DNA from: Gemmataceae bacterium
GTDB taxonomy: Bacteria > Planctomycetota > Planctomycetia > Gemmatales > Gemmataceae
Assembly: GCA_019694755.1 (NCBI GenBank)
Contig: JAIBBI010000037.1
Span: 1-37,498 of the forward strand
Direction of reading: 5' to 3'
DNA: 37,498 nt
Below the pieces are notes generated by a model, which did no database searches, was not told where the DNA came from, and was given only the letters and a program-made list of their open reading frames with translations. Positions 5,451-14,422 of this stretch are shown one piece after another. A program made the position numbers and the translations under genes. Position 1 is the stretch's first letter. Every line of letters begins with the position of its first letter.

Positions 5451-8252
5451 TCAGACCTCCTGTTTTTTCAGCAGCGCCACGCTGAGCCCGAGCAACACCG
5501 CGTAGGCGATCAGGAGCGGAAAGTACGAGGCATAAAGTTCGGCGAACCCAAGCGCCTTCGAGAACGTGCCCCGCGAGATCGTCAGAAAGTGCGTGGTGGG
5601 GTAGATGCTCCCGATCACGGCACCGGGGCCTTCCAGGGACGAGACCGGGTCGATCACGCCCGAAAACTGCATGGCCGGGATGATCGAGAGGATCGTCGTC
5701 CCGAAGATCGCCGCGACCTGGCTGCGCGTGAATGTCGAGATGAGGAGACCCATGGCGGTCGTACACGCCACGTAGATGAGCGCCCCCGCGGCCAGCGCCA
5801 GAAAGCTGCCCTTCAGGGGGACCCCGAACACGGTGACCGCGAACGCCGTGAGTAGCAGGAAGTTGAGCATTCCCAGAATCACGTAGGGGAGTTGCTTGCC
5901 CAACAGGAACTCCAGCCGCGTCACCGGCGTGACGTAGAAGTTGGTGATCGAGCCGAGATCCTTCTCTCGGACGACCGAGAGTGCCGCGAGCATGGCCGGG
6001 ATGAGCAGGAGCATCAGTGCGATCACCGCCGGCACCATCGACACGATGCTCTGGACGTCGGGGTTGTAGCGGAACCGCGTCTCGATCGTGGCGGGGGCAG
6101 ACGTTCCCCGCTGACCGAGCCGACGGCGGGCCGCGTCCGTTTGCCACTGGGCGTGGACACCCTGGACGTAGCTCCGGACGGTCTCGCCCCGTGCCGGCAT
6201 GGCCCCGTCGATCCAGACGCCGACCGCGACCGGCCGGCCGCGCTCCAGGTCGCGCCCGAAACCGGGAGGGATCTCAAGGACCATGCTCACCTCCCCCGAC
6301 CGCATCCGCCGGTCGAGGTCTTCGTAGTCGGCGACCGGCGGCCGCTGGGTGAAGTACCGCGACCCGGACAGGTTAAGGGCGTAGTCACGGCTGACGGTGG
6401 TCTGGTCGCGGTCGAGCACGGCGAAGCGCAGGTTCTCGACGTCCATGCTGATGCCGTAGCCCATGACGAACATCAGCACGAGACTGCCGAGACACGCCAT
6501 CGCCAGGCGGATCGGGTCGCGGCGCAGTTCCAGTGCCTCGCGCCGGCTGTAGCTCAGAAGCCGCCGGAGGCTGAAACGGGAATCGGTTGTCGGTGAGCCG
6601 CTTCCGCCCGCTTCTCGACTCTCCACCTCCGGTTCCTGACTCCTTGCTTCCGGCGTCCGATCCCCGGCCTCCGCCCCCCGATCCGTAGCCGCGGCGTCTT
6701 CCAGGTAGCCGATGAAGGCCTCCTCCAGGGCCGCCGTGCCCCGCTTCTCGACCAGCGCGGCCGGTCTGTCGCTGACCAGCACCCGGCCGGCGTGCATCAG
6801 GGAGATGCGGTCGCACCGGGCGGCCTCGTTCACGAAATGGGTCGAGACGAAGATCGTGACCTTGTCCCGGCGGGACAGGTCGGCGAGGTGCTCCCAGAAG
6901 CCGTCGCGGGCCACCGGGTCGACCCCGGACGTAGGCTCGTCGAGGATGAGCAACTGGGGCCGGTGGACGAGCGCTACCGCGAGCGACAGCCGCTGCCGCT
7001 GGCCGAGGGGGAGCGAGTCCGGCAGAGCGTCGATGACCTCGCGGAGACCGAACCGGTCGACCAGCTCATCGATCCGACCGGGGATCTCCCCCTTGGGCAC
7101 CTGGAAGAGCCGGGCGTGCAGCACAAGGTTCTGCCGCACCGTCAGCTCGGAATACAGTGAGAACGCCTGCGACATGTACCCTACCTGCCGACGGGTCTCG
7201 ATGTCGCTGGCGTCCACCTCGTGCCCGAACAGCCGGGCGTGTCCGTCGCTGGCCGGCAGGAGCCCGGTCAGCATCTTCATGGTCGTCGTCTTGCCACAGC
7301 CGTTGGACCCGAGAAAGCCGAAAATCTCCCCCCGCTCGATGCGGAAGTTGACGCGGTTCACCGCCACGAAGTCGCCGAACCTCTTGGTCAGATCGACCGC
7401 CTCAATCGCCACCTCGCCGCCAGTCGCCGTGCGGGGCGGGATGACCACCTCCCGGTGGCCGCTGCGCTTCTCCGGCGGCAGGAGGGCGATGAAGGCCGCC
7501 TCCAGCGACGGGGTGCCGGTCCGAGCGAGTAGCTCCCGAGGTGTGCCGGTGGCGAGAACCCGGCCGGCGTCCATCGCCACCAGCCAGTCGAACCGCGCCG
7601 CCTCATCCATATACGCGGTGGCGACGACCACGCTCATGCCCGGCCGGTCGGCCCGGATGCGGTCGATGAGTTCCCAGAACTGGCGGCGGGAAAGGGGATC
7701 TACCCCGGTGGTCGGCTCGTCGAGGACGAGCAGGTCGGGGTCGTGGATGAGCGAGCAGCACAGGCCAAGCTTCTGCTTCATGCCGCCGGACAGTTTCCCG
7801 GCTGGTCGCTCGGCGAACGGGTCCAACCCCGTACTTGCCAGCAGGTCGGCGATACGGCGGTGTCGTTCCGCCTGGTCGTGGCCGAACAGCCGTCCGAAGA
7901 AGTCCACGTTCTCGAACACCGACAAAGTCGGGTAGAGGTTCTTGCCCAACCCTTGCGGCATGTACGCGATCCGCGGGCACACCCTCCGGCGGTGCGCGGC
8001 GCTCGACATGTCGCCGCCGAGAACCTCGACCCGACCCACCTGGAGCCGACGGACCCCGGAAACCAGCGCGAGCAGGCTCGACTTGCCGACCCCGTCGGGA
8101 CCGATCAGCCCGACCATCCGGCCGGCCGGCAGGTCAAGAGTGACGCCGTCGAGGGCACACGTCTTGCCGTACCTCAGACCGGCGTCCGTCAGGCGCGCGA
8201 CCACTGCGCTGTCGGGCGAGCCTCCGACGTTGTCCGGCAGTGAGGTGCTCAT
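5451..8252 (-). CDS. RbbA-like ABC-ABC-permease fusion
   Basis: 933 residues carrying two ATP-binding domains and an ABC-2 permease in one chain, the order of E. coli RbbA/YhiH. Domain 1: Walker [10 protein letters not shown], signature [11 protein letters not shown], Walker [13 protein letters not shown]. Domain 2: [11 protein letters not shown], signature [12 protein letters not shown] (a Q in place of the usual second G), [13 protein letters not shown] charged linker rich in Glu/Arg/Ser follows (around residue 520-560), then a first membrane helix, a periplasmic region and a cluster of helices with [21 protein letters not shown] chose ATG 8252 because it overlaps the stop of the upstream gene as ATGA. 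It is likely an efflux or export ATPase working with the HlyD protein; RbbA's reported ribosome link need not apply. Confidence 0.88.
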   Translation of the reverse strand: MSTSLPDNVGGSPDSAVVARLTDAGLRYGKTCALDGVTLDLPAGRMVGLIGPDGVGKSSLLALVSGVRRLQVGRVEVLGGDMSSAAHRRRVCPRIAYMPQGLGKNLYPTLSVFENVDFFGRLFGHDQAERHRRIADLLASTGLDPFAERPAGKLSGGMKQKLGLCCSLIHDPDLLVLDEPTTGVDPLSRRQFWELIDRIRADRPGMSVVVATAYMDEAARFDWLVAMDAGRVLATGTPRELLARTGTPSLEAAFIALLPPEKRSGHREVVIPPRTATGGEVAIEAVDLTKRFGDFVAVNRVNFRIERGEIFGFLGSNGCGKTTTMKMLTGLLPASDGHARLFGHEVDASDIETRRQVGYMSQAFSLYSELTVRQNLVLHARLFQVPKGEIPGRIDELVDRFGLREVIDALPDSLPLGQRQRLSLAVALVHRPQLLILDEPTSGVDPVARDGFWEHLADLSRRDKVTIFVSTHFVNEAARCDRISLMHAGRVLVSDRPAALVEKRGTAALEEAFIGYLEDAAATDRGAEAGDRTPEARSQEPEVESREAGGSGSPTTDSRFSLRRLLSYSRREALELRRDPIRLAMACLGSLVLMFVMGYGISMDVENLRFAVLDRDQTTVSRDYALNLSGSRYFTQRPPVADYEDLDRRMRSGEVSMVLEIPPGFGRDLERGRPVAVGVWIDGAMPARGETVRSYVQGVHAQWQTDAARRRLGQRGTSAPATIETRFRYNPDVQSIVSMVPAVIALMLLLIPAMLAALSVVREKDLGSITNFYVTPVTRLEFLLGKQLPYVILGMLNFLLLTAFAVTVFGVPLKGSFLALAAGALIYVACTTAMGLLISTFTRSQVAAIFGTTILSIIPAMQFSGVIDPVSSLEGPGAVIGSIYPTTHFLTISRGTFSKALGFAELYASYFPLLIAYAVLLGLSVALLKKQEV

Positions 8253-9331
8253 TCGGGCACCTTGAGGCGGAGGTGATCGGGCCACTCGGCCTGCGGGTCG
8301 AGTTGCACGTAGGCCACCCCCGGCAGCCCGGTCTTGACGCGCTTGATGTGCTTCTTCAGTAGTTCCGGGTCGATCCGGGCCTTGATGCGGAACATGAGCT
8401 TCTCCCGCTCCTGGGCCGTCTCGACCGTCTTGGGGGTAAACTGGGCGACATCGGCGACATACGACACCCTCGCCGGGAGGACGAACTGCGGGATCGCGTC
8501 GAGCACGAGGTGGACCTCGGTCCCCATTCGCACCCGCCCGGCCTCAGCGGTCGGGAGGAAGAAGGTCATGTACACGTCGGCGAGGTCGACCATGTTCAGC
8601 ACCTTCCCTCCCGCCGTAAGTACCTCGCCTGGCTGAGCGACGCGGTACTGCACTCGGCCGTCGCGCGGCGACCTCAGTGTGCAATCGTCAATGTCCGCTT
8701 GGAGCCGTTCGATCCGCGACTTGGCCGCGTCGACGGCTGCCTCCGCTTGGATCACCTGAGATTTGGTGGTGGTGATGGCCGCCTCACTGGCCGACACGTT
8801 CGCCTCCGCCGCCTTGACTGCCGCCTCCGCGCCGAAGAATGCCGAACGCCGCTCGTCGCGTTCTTCGGCGGATACGGAACCTGACATCGAGAGGCTATCC
8901 GCCCGCTCTTTGCGCTTACGGGCGAGGTCGAGTTCAGCCTTCCGCTGCGAAACGACTGCTTCGCCAGCGGCCTTTTCGTTCTCACGCTGCTTGACCCCGC
9001 TCCGCGCGGTGTCCACTGCGGTCTTCGCCCGCCGTAGGTCGGCTTCGGCCTCCCGGAGCTGGGCGTTAAGGATGTCGGTGTCCATCCGGGCAAGCACCTG
9101 GCCGGTAGCGACGAAGTCGCCCTCATCGACGAGCACCTCCTTGAGTCTCCCCGCGGTCTTCGTGGCGATGTCGATCTCGACCGCCTCGACCCGACCGTTG
9201 CTGCTGACGAACCCGTCGGGCAGCTTCTTGGGTTGAGTCGATTTCCACCCGAAATAACCGATCACGCCGGCCACGATCACCGCCATGAGGAGTAACAGGT
9301 TTCGTCTGAGTAGCAGGTTTCGTCTGGTCAT
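8249..9331 (-). CDS. HlyD-family membrane fusion (periplasmic adaptor) protein
   Basis: 360 residues. N-terminal membrane anchor (about 12-28, [17 protein letters not shown]), biotinyl-lipoyl-like half ([20 protein letters not shown], residues about 46-65), a long Ala/Glu-rich coiled coil (about 85-210) and the second lipoyl half starting at [19 protein letters not shown] beta-barrel region with [14 protein letters not shown] follows. It would bridge the inner-membrane ABC complex to an outer-membrane channel. Closest in plan to YhiI. Start ATG 9331 has GGGAGAG upstream. Second gene of the operon, overlapping the ABC gene by 4 nt. No outer-membrane partner is encoded here. Confidence 0.88.
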   Translation of the reverse strand: MTRRNLLLRRNLLLLMAVIVAGVIGYFGWKSTQPKKLPDGFVSSNGRVEAVEIDIATKTAGRLKEVLVDEGDFVATGQVLARMDTDILNAQLREAEADLRRAKTAVDTARSGVKQRENEKAAGEAVVSQRKAELDLARKRKERADSLSMSGSVSAEERDERRSAFFGAEAAVKAAEANVSASEAAITTTKSQVIQAEAAVDAAKSRIERLQADIDDCTLRSPRDGRVQYRVAQPGEVLTAGGKVLNMVDLADVYMTFFLPTAEAGRVRMGTEVHLVLDAIPQFVLPARVSYVADVAQFTPKTVETAQEREKLMFRIKARIDPELLKKHIKRVKTGLPGVAYVQLDPQAEWPDHLRLKVPE

Positions 9332-9376
9332 GCGTCTCTCCCGTTTCGACCCGGTACCGCCTCCCCCACCAATCGC

Positions 9377-9976
9377 TCACGGCTCACTCCCGCCGATCCC
9401 GGTCCACAACAGGTCGATGAATCGCTCCACGTAGTGCTCGCCAACTGAAGGGGCCATCGTGTGGCCGAAGACAACTGCGGTGAGCTCCCACCCGTGCAAT
9501 GCCCCGAGGATGGTCGCGGCCAGCGTATCGATGTCGCATCCGGCCAGTCGCCCCTGCTGTTGGGCCCGCCGGAGCCACGCGGTGAGTGCGCGGAACCCCT
9601 GGACGGGCGGCGGCTCGCTCTTGCGGCCGCGCTGGACCTTTGCGGGAGTGATGCCGGCGGCCCGCAACACGGTGAGCCCCGCCTGGAGGTGGTGGAAGTA
9701 GGCCGACATCACCTGGCCGTGCTCCACGAGCTGTTCGCGCAGCGGGCGGTCGTCGGGCCCCGCCTCAAGCGTGGCTGTCCACGGCACCGTCTCCGGTGGG
9801 CCGAGCGCGGCGATCATCAACCGCTCCTTCGTACCGAAGCGGTTGAAGATGGTCGTGTGGCTCGTCCCGAGCTGGCCGGCTATATCCGCGACCGACACGC
9901 CCGCGCCGTGTTCCAAGAAGCACCGCCGCGCGGTGACAAGGATCTGCTCGTCGGTTATTTCCTTCGGTCTTCCCAT
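9377..9976 (-). CDS. TetR/AcrR family repressor of the efflux operon
   Basis: 199 residues from ATG 9976 (MGRPKEITDEQILVTARRCF); a longer frame from 10015 lacks a ribosome site. The N-terminal TetR_N helix-turn-helix is clear (VSVADIAGQLGTSHTTIFNR, residues about 28-47), followed by KERLMIAAL and an all-helical ligand-binding domain. It is the first gene of a leftward set with HlyD, ABC fusion and permease (45 nt to the next gene), so it most likely controls them and itself. The perfect palindrome 46 nt upstream is its probable operator. The inducer cannot be told. Confidence 0.88.
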   Translation of the reverse strand: MGRPKEITDEQILVTARRCFLEHGAGVSVADIAGQLGTSHTTIFNRFGTKERLMIAALGPPETVPWTATLEAGPDDRPLREQLVEHGQVMSAYFHHLQAGLTVLRAAGITPAKVQRGRKSEPPPVQGFRALTAWLRRAQQQGRLAGCDIDTLAATILGALHGWELTAVVFGHTMAPSVGEHYVERFIDLLWTGIGGSEP

Positions 9977-10021
9977 GGCTGCCAGCATAGCCGGCTTGAC
10001 CGACCGGATAGTCAAGGATAT

Positions 10022-10041
10022 ATTTCTTTCCAGAAAGAAAT
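10022..10041. promoter_or_regulatory. Probable TetR operator
   Basis: Perfect inverted repeat ATTTCTTTC-CA-GAAAGAAAT, 9-bp arms with a 2-bp centre. It lies in an AT-rich patch in the 140-nt gap between the divergent repressor (start 9976) and the plus-strand gene at 10117. Position, size and symmetry fit a TetR-dimer site covering the repressor promoter. It could also act on the rightward gene. Confidence 0.65.
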
Positions 10042-10116
10042 CAAGCGCACCGTGGTCTCAAGGCCACCTGCCGGCCACCCCCTGGCCCTTCTCAAATCTG
10101 TTCAAGGAGTTTATCC

Positions 10117-10572
10117 GTGATCCGCCTCAACTCAGACCCACATAGCGGCGGGTTCGTGTACGTCCCGACGGGAGCCGTCACCGGATTCTTCCCGGTCGGG
10201 GTGAGCAACCAACCCGCCATCGACGCTCTCACCGCCGCCGGCTTCGACAAGGACCGCATCGAGGTGCTTTCCGGCCCCCAGGGGGCTGACATTCTCGACG
10301 TGGAAGGCAACCAACACGGGATGGTGGTCCGCTTCAAACGGTCGCTCCAGGAGGTCTTTGCGAGTGAGTACGGGCTCATCTCTAAAGCTGATGCGGTGCT
10401 CCGCTCGGGGGGCAACGTCGTTGCCGTGTTCAGTCACGGGGACGAGCACATGCGGCGGAAAGCGGCTCAGGTGCTAGTGGCGAACGGGGGACAGGATGTC
10501 ACCTATTGGGGACGATGGGTGCTGGAATCCTTCTCCGTCGGCGCGTCTGCCGTTCCAGGGGCCAAAGCTTAG
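10117..10572 (+). CDS. Hypothetical protein, stress-protein-like fold
   Basis: 151 residues from GTG 10117 with AAGGAG eight bases upstream. The middle part reads AIDALTAAGFDKDRIEVLSG and ISKADAVLRSGGNVVAVFSH, a ferredoxin-like beta-alpha-beta pattern. This resembles the 'general stress protein 17M-like' and similar small proteins in which an alpha/beta repeat handles oxidative or envelope stress. The fold comparison is my inference. No signal peptide or membrane segment. It is divergent from the TetR repressor and shares the intergenic palindrome, so it may be co-regulated with the export operon. Confidence 0.7.
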   Translation: MIRLNSDPHSGGFVYVPTGAVTGFFPVGVSNQPAIDALTAAGFDKDRIEVLSGPQGADILDVEGNQHGMVVRFKRSLQEVFASEYGLISKADAVLRSGGNVVAVFSHGDEHMRRKAAQVLVANGGQDVTYWGRWVLESFSVGASAVPGAKA

Positions 10573-10614
10573 TTAGCTAGACAATGGGATCCCCCTCACA
10601 GGAGGATTCGTGCC

Positions 10615-10863
10615 GTGACGGGTTGTCCCTTGCTCGACCGGTTGTGGGATCTGTACGTCTGTTGCGTCGGACTTAGCGACGAGGATGCCTACCGGCAGTC
10701 CGCATGCTCACAGGTGGGTCACCTCGCGGGGTATCACCTGTGGGGCAACTGCTTCACCGCCGACAGCGAGACCGTGCTATCAACATCCCCCCACCTGCGC
10801 AACGTCCGATCAAGCCTGGGTCGCATTGCGGCCGGGCAGGTGAACCGACCGGGGCGTCAGTAG
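10615..10863 (+). CDS. Small hypothetical ORF, uncertain
   Basis: 82 residues from GTG 10615, with a strong AGGAGG nine bases upstream and 42 nt after the preceding gene. The translation is Cys-rich at the start (MTGCPLLDRLWDLYVCCVGL) and becomes low in structure towards the end. The ribosome site argues for translation; the sequence itself matches nothing I know. It may be a fragment of a once longer gene. Confidence 0.35.
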   Translation: MTGCPLLDRLWDLYVCCVGLSDEDAYRQSACSQVGHLAGYHLWGNCFTADSETVLSTSPHLRNVRSSLGRIAAGQVNRPGRQ

Positions 10864-10953
10864 TCTGCCGGGCCGATCCTCTCGATGTGAACGACATCCA
10901 ATCTTCGACGGTTTCGCAGACACCACCGCCTCACAATCACGCTTCCGAACAAG

Positions 10954-11235
10954 CTATCGCCCATTGCAGCCCGCGGGTCGTAATGAAAGTAACCCTTCGT
11001 TCCTGAAGCGATTCAGTTCCTCGTGGGAGACGAGCCATTCGCCACCTTTTCCTCGACCGCACGGCTTCTTCCTCGCCCGGATCCGGCCTTGCCGGCACCA
11101 TTCTCTGACTGTGTACTCTGCACGCCCGAGGAGTCCACCGACTTCAGCGGTCGTGTACCATTCTTTTATCGTTTGCTGCTGTACCAGCGTAGCCAGCATC
11201 TGCTCGATGCGTTCCAGCCGTTCTTCGACGCTCAT
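10954..11235 (-). CDS. Helix-turn-helix (excisionase/MerR-like) DNA-binding protein
   Basis: 93 residues from ATG 11235. The N-terminus MSVEERLERIEQMLATLVQQ is a short coiled coil, probably for dimerisation. It is followed by WYTTAEVGGLLGRAEYTVRE and WCRQGRIRARK, the winged-helix HTH_17 pattern of excisionases and MerR-like adaptors. The wing ends with GEWLVSHEELNRF. The frame stays open far upstream, but only because it runs antisense through the isomerase gene. It may be a recombination directionality factor or a repressor; no integrase is nearby, so its role in excision is not supported by context. Confidence 0.75.
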   Translation of the reverse strand: MSVEERLERIEQMLATLVQQQTIKEWYTTAEVGGLLGRAEYTVREWCRQGRIRARKKPCGRGKGGEWLVSHEELNRFRNEGLLSLRPAGCNGR

Positions 11236-11517
11236 CGCGGCACCATCGAGATGGTGTAGCTGATTCGCGACGAGCGTATTCCTTGCTTTGGTCGCTTCAT
11301 TGAAACCTCTGTCTCCAGACTTCGCGTCAACCATTGCGGGGAGTGCAACCCCGTCACCCTTTACTTCCCATGAAACACCCCTGTGGATGGGAAAGAGGTC
11401 TTGGGGGGCTTGTGGTCGCCTTTGGGCGGCTACACCCGTGTTCCGGTAAAATTGAGCGTGGCGGGAACTGCTTCCGATCGTGTACGGGCACGCCTTCGCT
11501 GCGCGGAAGGAGGATTT

Positions 11518-12303
11518 ATGAGGGTCGGTGCGATGAACCACCCGGCGAAGGACCCGCTGGGCGAGATTGAGTGGATTGGAAAGAACGCCTTCGATTTCGT
11601 GGACTTTACATTCGAGCCGCCCGCTGCGGATGCGAGTCAGGTCGATACCCGCGCGGTTCGTGCGGCCCTTGAACGAAACGGTCTCGGTGTCGTGGCGCAC
11701 ACGGCCTGGTACCTGCCATACGGCACCCCGTTCGGAGGAATTCGGGAGGCGTGCCTTGCCGAGTTCCTGCGGGTGTTGCCCGCGGCCCGCGAGATCGGGG
11801 CCACGGTCCTGAACGTCCACTACGCCAAGCCGCCGAGCTTCTTTCCCGACGAGCAGGTCATTGGCTGGCACGTCGAGGTCTTGTCTCGCCTCTGCGACGA
11901 GGCCGCGGCCGTGGGCGTGACCATCGTGCTGGAACACGTACCGTTCGCAGGAAGCGGGCAGCTCGAGCACATCGCCGCGGTGATGGAACGGGTTCCGCTC
12001 CTGCGGTTCCACCTGGACAGCGGGCACGCCAAACTGGAGCGTGGTTACGATCGGTGGGACGAGTACCTGTCGGCCTTGGGCGGAAAGCTCCGGCACGTTC
12101 ACCTGTCGGAAAACGACGGCACGGCCGATCAGCACCTGCCGATTGGATCGGCACCGCGCAGCGCGACCAAATGGCCGGAGCATATCAGGAAGCTCAAGGC
12201 GACCGGCTATGACGGGACGATCACGCTGGAAGTCTTCTCGCCGCAGAAGGAGTATCTGTTCGCAAGCCGGGATCTGCTGCGAAAGTGGTGGGATGAGGCG
12301 TAG
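11518..12303 (+). CDS. Sugar phosphate isomerase/epimerase (xylose isomerase-like TIM barrel)
   Basis: 261 residues from ATG 11518, behind a strong GGAAGGAGG. It shows the AP-endonuclease-2/xylose-isomerase-like barrel features: VLNVHY (strand), VGVTIVLEHVPF with the metal-binding Glu of LEH, LRFHLDSGHAK with D and H ligands, and LRHVHLSENDG with the His pair, then ITLEVFSP with the last Glu. This set of Glu/His/Asp residues binds a divalent metal in the family. Likely cytoplasmic carbohydrate epimerase or isomerase; the substrate is unknown. It is convergent with the coupling ATPase gene (88 nt apart) and seems a host gene rather than part of the element. Confidence 0.85.
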   Translation: MRVGAMNHPAKDPLGEIEWIGKNAFDFVDFTFEPPAADASQVDTRAVRAALERNGLGVVAHTAWYLPYGTPFGGIREACLAEFLRVLPAAREIGATVLNVHYAKPPSFFPDEQVIGWHVEVLSRLCDEAAAVGVTIVLEHVPFAGSGQLEHIAAVMERVPLLRFHLDSGHAKLERGYDRWDEYLSALGGKLRHVHLSENDGTADQHLPIGSAPRSATKWPEHIRKLKATGYDGTITLEVFSPQKEYLFASRDLLRKWWDEA

Positions 12304-12391
12304 TCGGTTCAGCCCCATCGACGACGAACATGCCGAAGCGTCCTGGGCCGAGAGCTTGAAGCACCCCGGCCGAGAACACGGAGGGCTGTGG

Positions 12392-14347
12392 TCAGCCGTT
12401 CCTGTCGTTCCGGCTTCCTCTCCCCACGAGGCGAGGTCTGTCCGGATCGTTCGTCGCGCCGGGGTTCCGAGCGCCCCGCTGTTGCCCCGGAACAAGTCCC
12501 AGGCGTCGGTAGTCGTCCTCTGTCCAGGACAAGAGTTCCTGGTGGTCCTTCGGCCTCGGCACGAAGTTCGGCACGTCTGCTCGGGCGAGGCGGCGCGACT
12601 TGGCGATCTCGGAACCCGGAACCGCGTGGGTGTAGGCCCCCGTGTACGGGGTGATGAAGACCCCGCCCACCCCTGTCTGGAGCGATGGCGGTGGGAGTTC
12701 CATGAAATACTCAGGCAACAGCGCCCGCCGTTTCACAATGCTCGTCGAGGTGTTGGCCCCGCCAAGGCCGACCGTCTCTTCAAACTCCACTTCACCCACC
12801 AGTTTCGACGCCCACTCCGCGCTCACGTCGCCGCCCATCCGGCAGAGCGCCCAGTTCCAGATGTTGTCGTTGATCTCGTCCGCGATGTGGTCGCCGACCG
12901 CGGCCTTCATCCCGGAGGGCGTCTGGTAGCCGCCGCAGAAACAGGCCCCTTTCGAGCGGGCGGTGTTGAGGAACCGGGACAACCCGTCCAGTTGACCCAG
13001 CTCCCGAACCTCATCGACGATGAGCCAGGTGCGCCGCGTCGGACTGTCGCCGCCGCGGAGGATCAGTTGGGTGGCCCGGGAGAAGATAGCGCGATTGATC
13101 GCGTCCATCTGCACCCGGATCGAGTCGTCCTGCCCGAGCAGCAAGACGTACTCGCCCCGCATCCAGTGTTCCAGACTCACCTTGTCGGCGGCCCGGTGCC
13201 AGCACGCCGCGATCGGCCGGTAGCGGCGCATCCAGTTCGCCACGGTGCTCCGCACGTTGGCGAAGGTATCTTCTGGCTGGAAGTACTCTTCCACCAGCGC
13301 AGCCGTCTCCGGGTATCGCTCCAACGCCTGCCGTAGCAACTCCGACCGCTCCATGATGAAGATGGCGTCCCTCAAGTCCCACTTCCCGGGTACGGCCTTC
13401 GTGAGGAAGGTGAAGACACCGGCCAGGAGTTGCTGGGCCGCGATGGAGAAGAACGGGTTTTTGCTGTCCTTCTCTTCGGGGATGAGTACCGCGGCGACTT
13501 GCTGGGCCGCCGTCGCGCTGGTGATGTCGGCGGCCAGGTCCCATGCGCACCCGCGGATGTCGAGCGGGTGGAGCACCCGCACTTTCGGGCCGAGGCCAAG
13601 GCCGTGGAGGAAACCGAGCAGTTCGGTCTTCGGGTCGTAGACAAGGGCCCGCTGGTCCGGCTTCCGCCCGATCCAGACGAGCACGCTCGCCATGAACTGG
13701 AGGAGCAGGTTCGTTTTCCCGCTGCCGGTCATCCCCGCCGCGAGGAAGTGCCGCGGCCCCGACGACCACGGCAGTCCGACCCCTCCCCAGACGATCTCCG
13801 GTTCCCCCGGCTCCCGATGGCGGATGAGCTCCTTGCGGGCGTCCTTCTTCTCCTTCACTCGCCGTCCCCGGAGGACCGAACTGGTTTGCCCGAAGAGCAA
13901 GTGACGGCCGCACAGGTAGGTGACGTAACCGAACACGGAGGAGATCATCACGGCCGCGATCATCTGTGCGTCGCTCGTCTCACCGAATCTGATCTGGACG
14001 AAGCGGGCGTCGAGGTAGCGGGTTGCGATCAGGAACCCGACGGATATCCCCGCTGCCAAAATGAGGTACAGTTCCAACAGCCGGCCGAGGCCGCGGAGCT
14101 TTGCCTCCGGTCGGCTGACTTTTCCGCCCGGCGTCACGACGGCTTTGTCGAACCGACAGAACTTCTCCAGGAGCGATTTCGCGTCCTTCTGAAGGAGGTA
14201 GCCGACGACGAGTGCGACTCCCACCGACACCCACACAGGCCAGGAGAGCGGCAGAACGGTCGACATCCAAAAGAGCCACCCTGCGAAGAGCCAGGGGAGA
14301 ACGAACCTCCCGACGGCGGCGGCGATGGCCTTGAATAGCTGAAGCAT
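12392..14347 (-). CDS. Type IV secretion coupling ATPase (VirD4/TraD/TrwB-like)
   Basis: 651 residues. The N-terminal part has about four membrane helices (about 10-30, 36-52, 90-108, 127-147). The cytoplasmic ATPase follows: Walker A AGMTGSGKT (204-212), LVYDPKTE (236-242), Walker B LIVDEVREL (442-450) and GGYQTPSGM (472-480), the arrangement of the TrwB/TraD AAD-binding family. It would couple the relaxase-DNA complex to a type IV secretion channel in the inner membrane. The Arg/Gly/Asn-rich tail (from about 620) may contact the relaxase. Start ATG 14347 has AAAGGAAC upstream. No VirB-type channel genes are in the window. It is the leftmost gene of the transfer region. Confidence 0.9.
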   Translation of the reverse strand: MLQLFKAIAAAVGRFVLPWLFAGWLFWMSTVLPLSWPVWVSVGVALVVGYLLQKDAKSLLEKFCRFDKAVVTPGGKVSRPEAKLRGLGRLLELYLILAAGISVGFLIATRYLDARFVQIRFGETSDAQMIAAVMISSVFGYVTYLCGRHLLFGQTSSVLRGRRVKEKKDARKELIRHREPGEPEIVWGGVGLPWSSGPRHFLAAGMTGSGKTNLLLQFMASVLVWIGRKPDQRALVYDPKTELLGFLHGLGLGPKVRVLHPLDIRGCAWDLAADITSATAAQQVAAVLIPEEKDSKNPFFSIAAQQLLAGVFTFLTKAVPGKWDLRDAIFIMERSELLRQALERYPETAALVEEYFQPEDTFANVRSTVANWMRRYRPIAACWHRAADKVSLEHWMRGEYVLLLGQDDSIRVQMDAINRAIFSRATQLILRGGDSPTRRTWLIVDEVRELGQLDGLSRFLNTARSKGACFCGGYQTPSGMKAAVGDHIADEINDNIWNWALCRMGGDVSAEWASKLVGEVEFEETVGLGGANTSTSIVKRRALLPEYFMELPPPSLQTGVGGVFITPYTGAYTHAVPGSEIAKSRRLARADVPNFVPRPKDHQELLSWTEDDYRRLGLVPGQQRGARNPGATNDPDRPRLVGRGSRNDRNG

Positions 14348-14381
14348 ATTTTCACCAGTTCCTTTCGTGATTCGAGTGATG

Positions 14382-14414
14382 CGGCGGAGCGAGTCGCGGG
14401 CGGCCGCTCCGCCG
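14382..14414 (-). terminator. GC hairpin after the secreted protein gene
   Basis: Perfect 10-bp stem CGGCGGAGCG / CGCTCCGCCG with a 13-nt loop, eight nt beyond the stop of the leftward gene ending at 14423 and before the start of the coupling ATPase. No T run follows, so it may be a partial terminator or an RNA-processing hairpin that lowers expression of the downstream ATPase gene. Confidence 0.4.
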
Positions 14415-14422
14415 GGCGAGCC

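Noticed and set aside
11236-12495. Upstream extension of the helix-turn-helix gene to a 513-codon frame
   Set aside because: The extra part runs antisense through the isomerase gene, which has a strong ribosome site and metal-binding residues.
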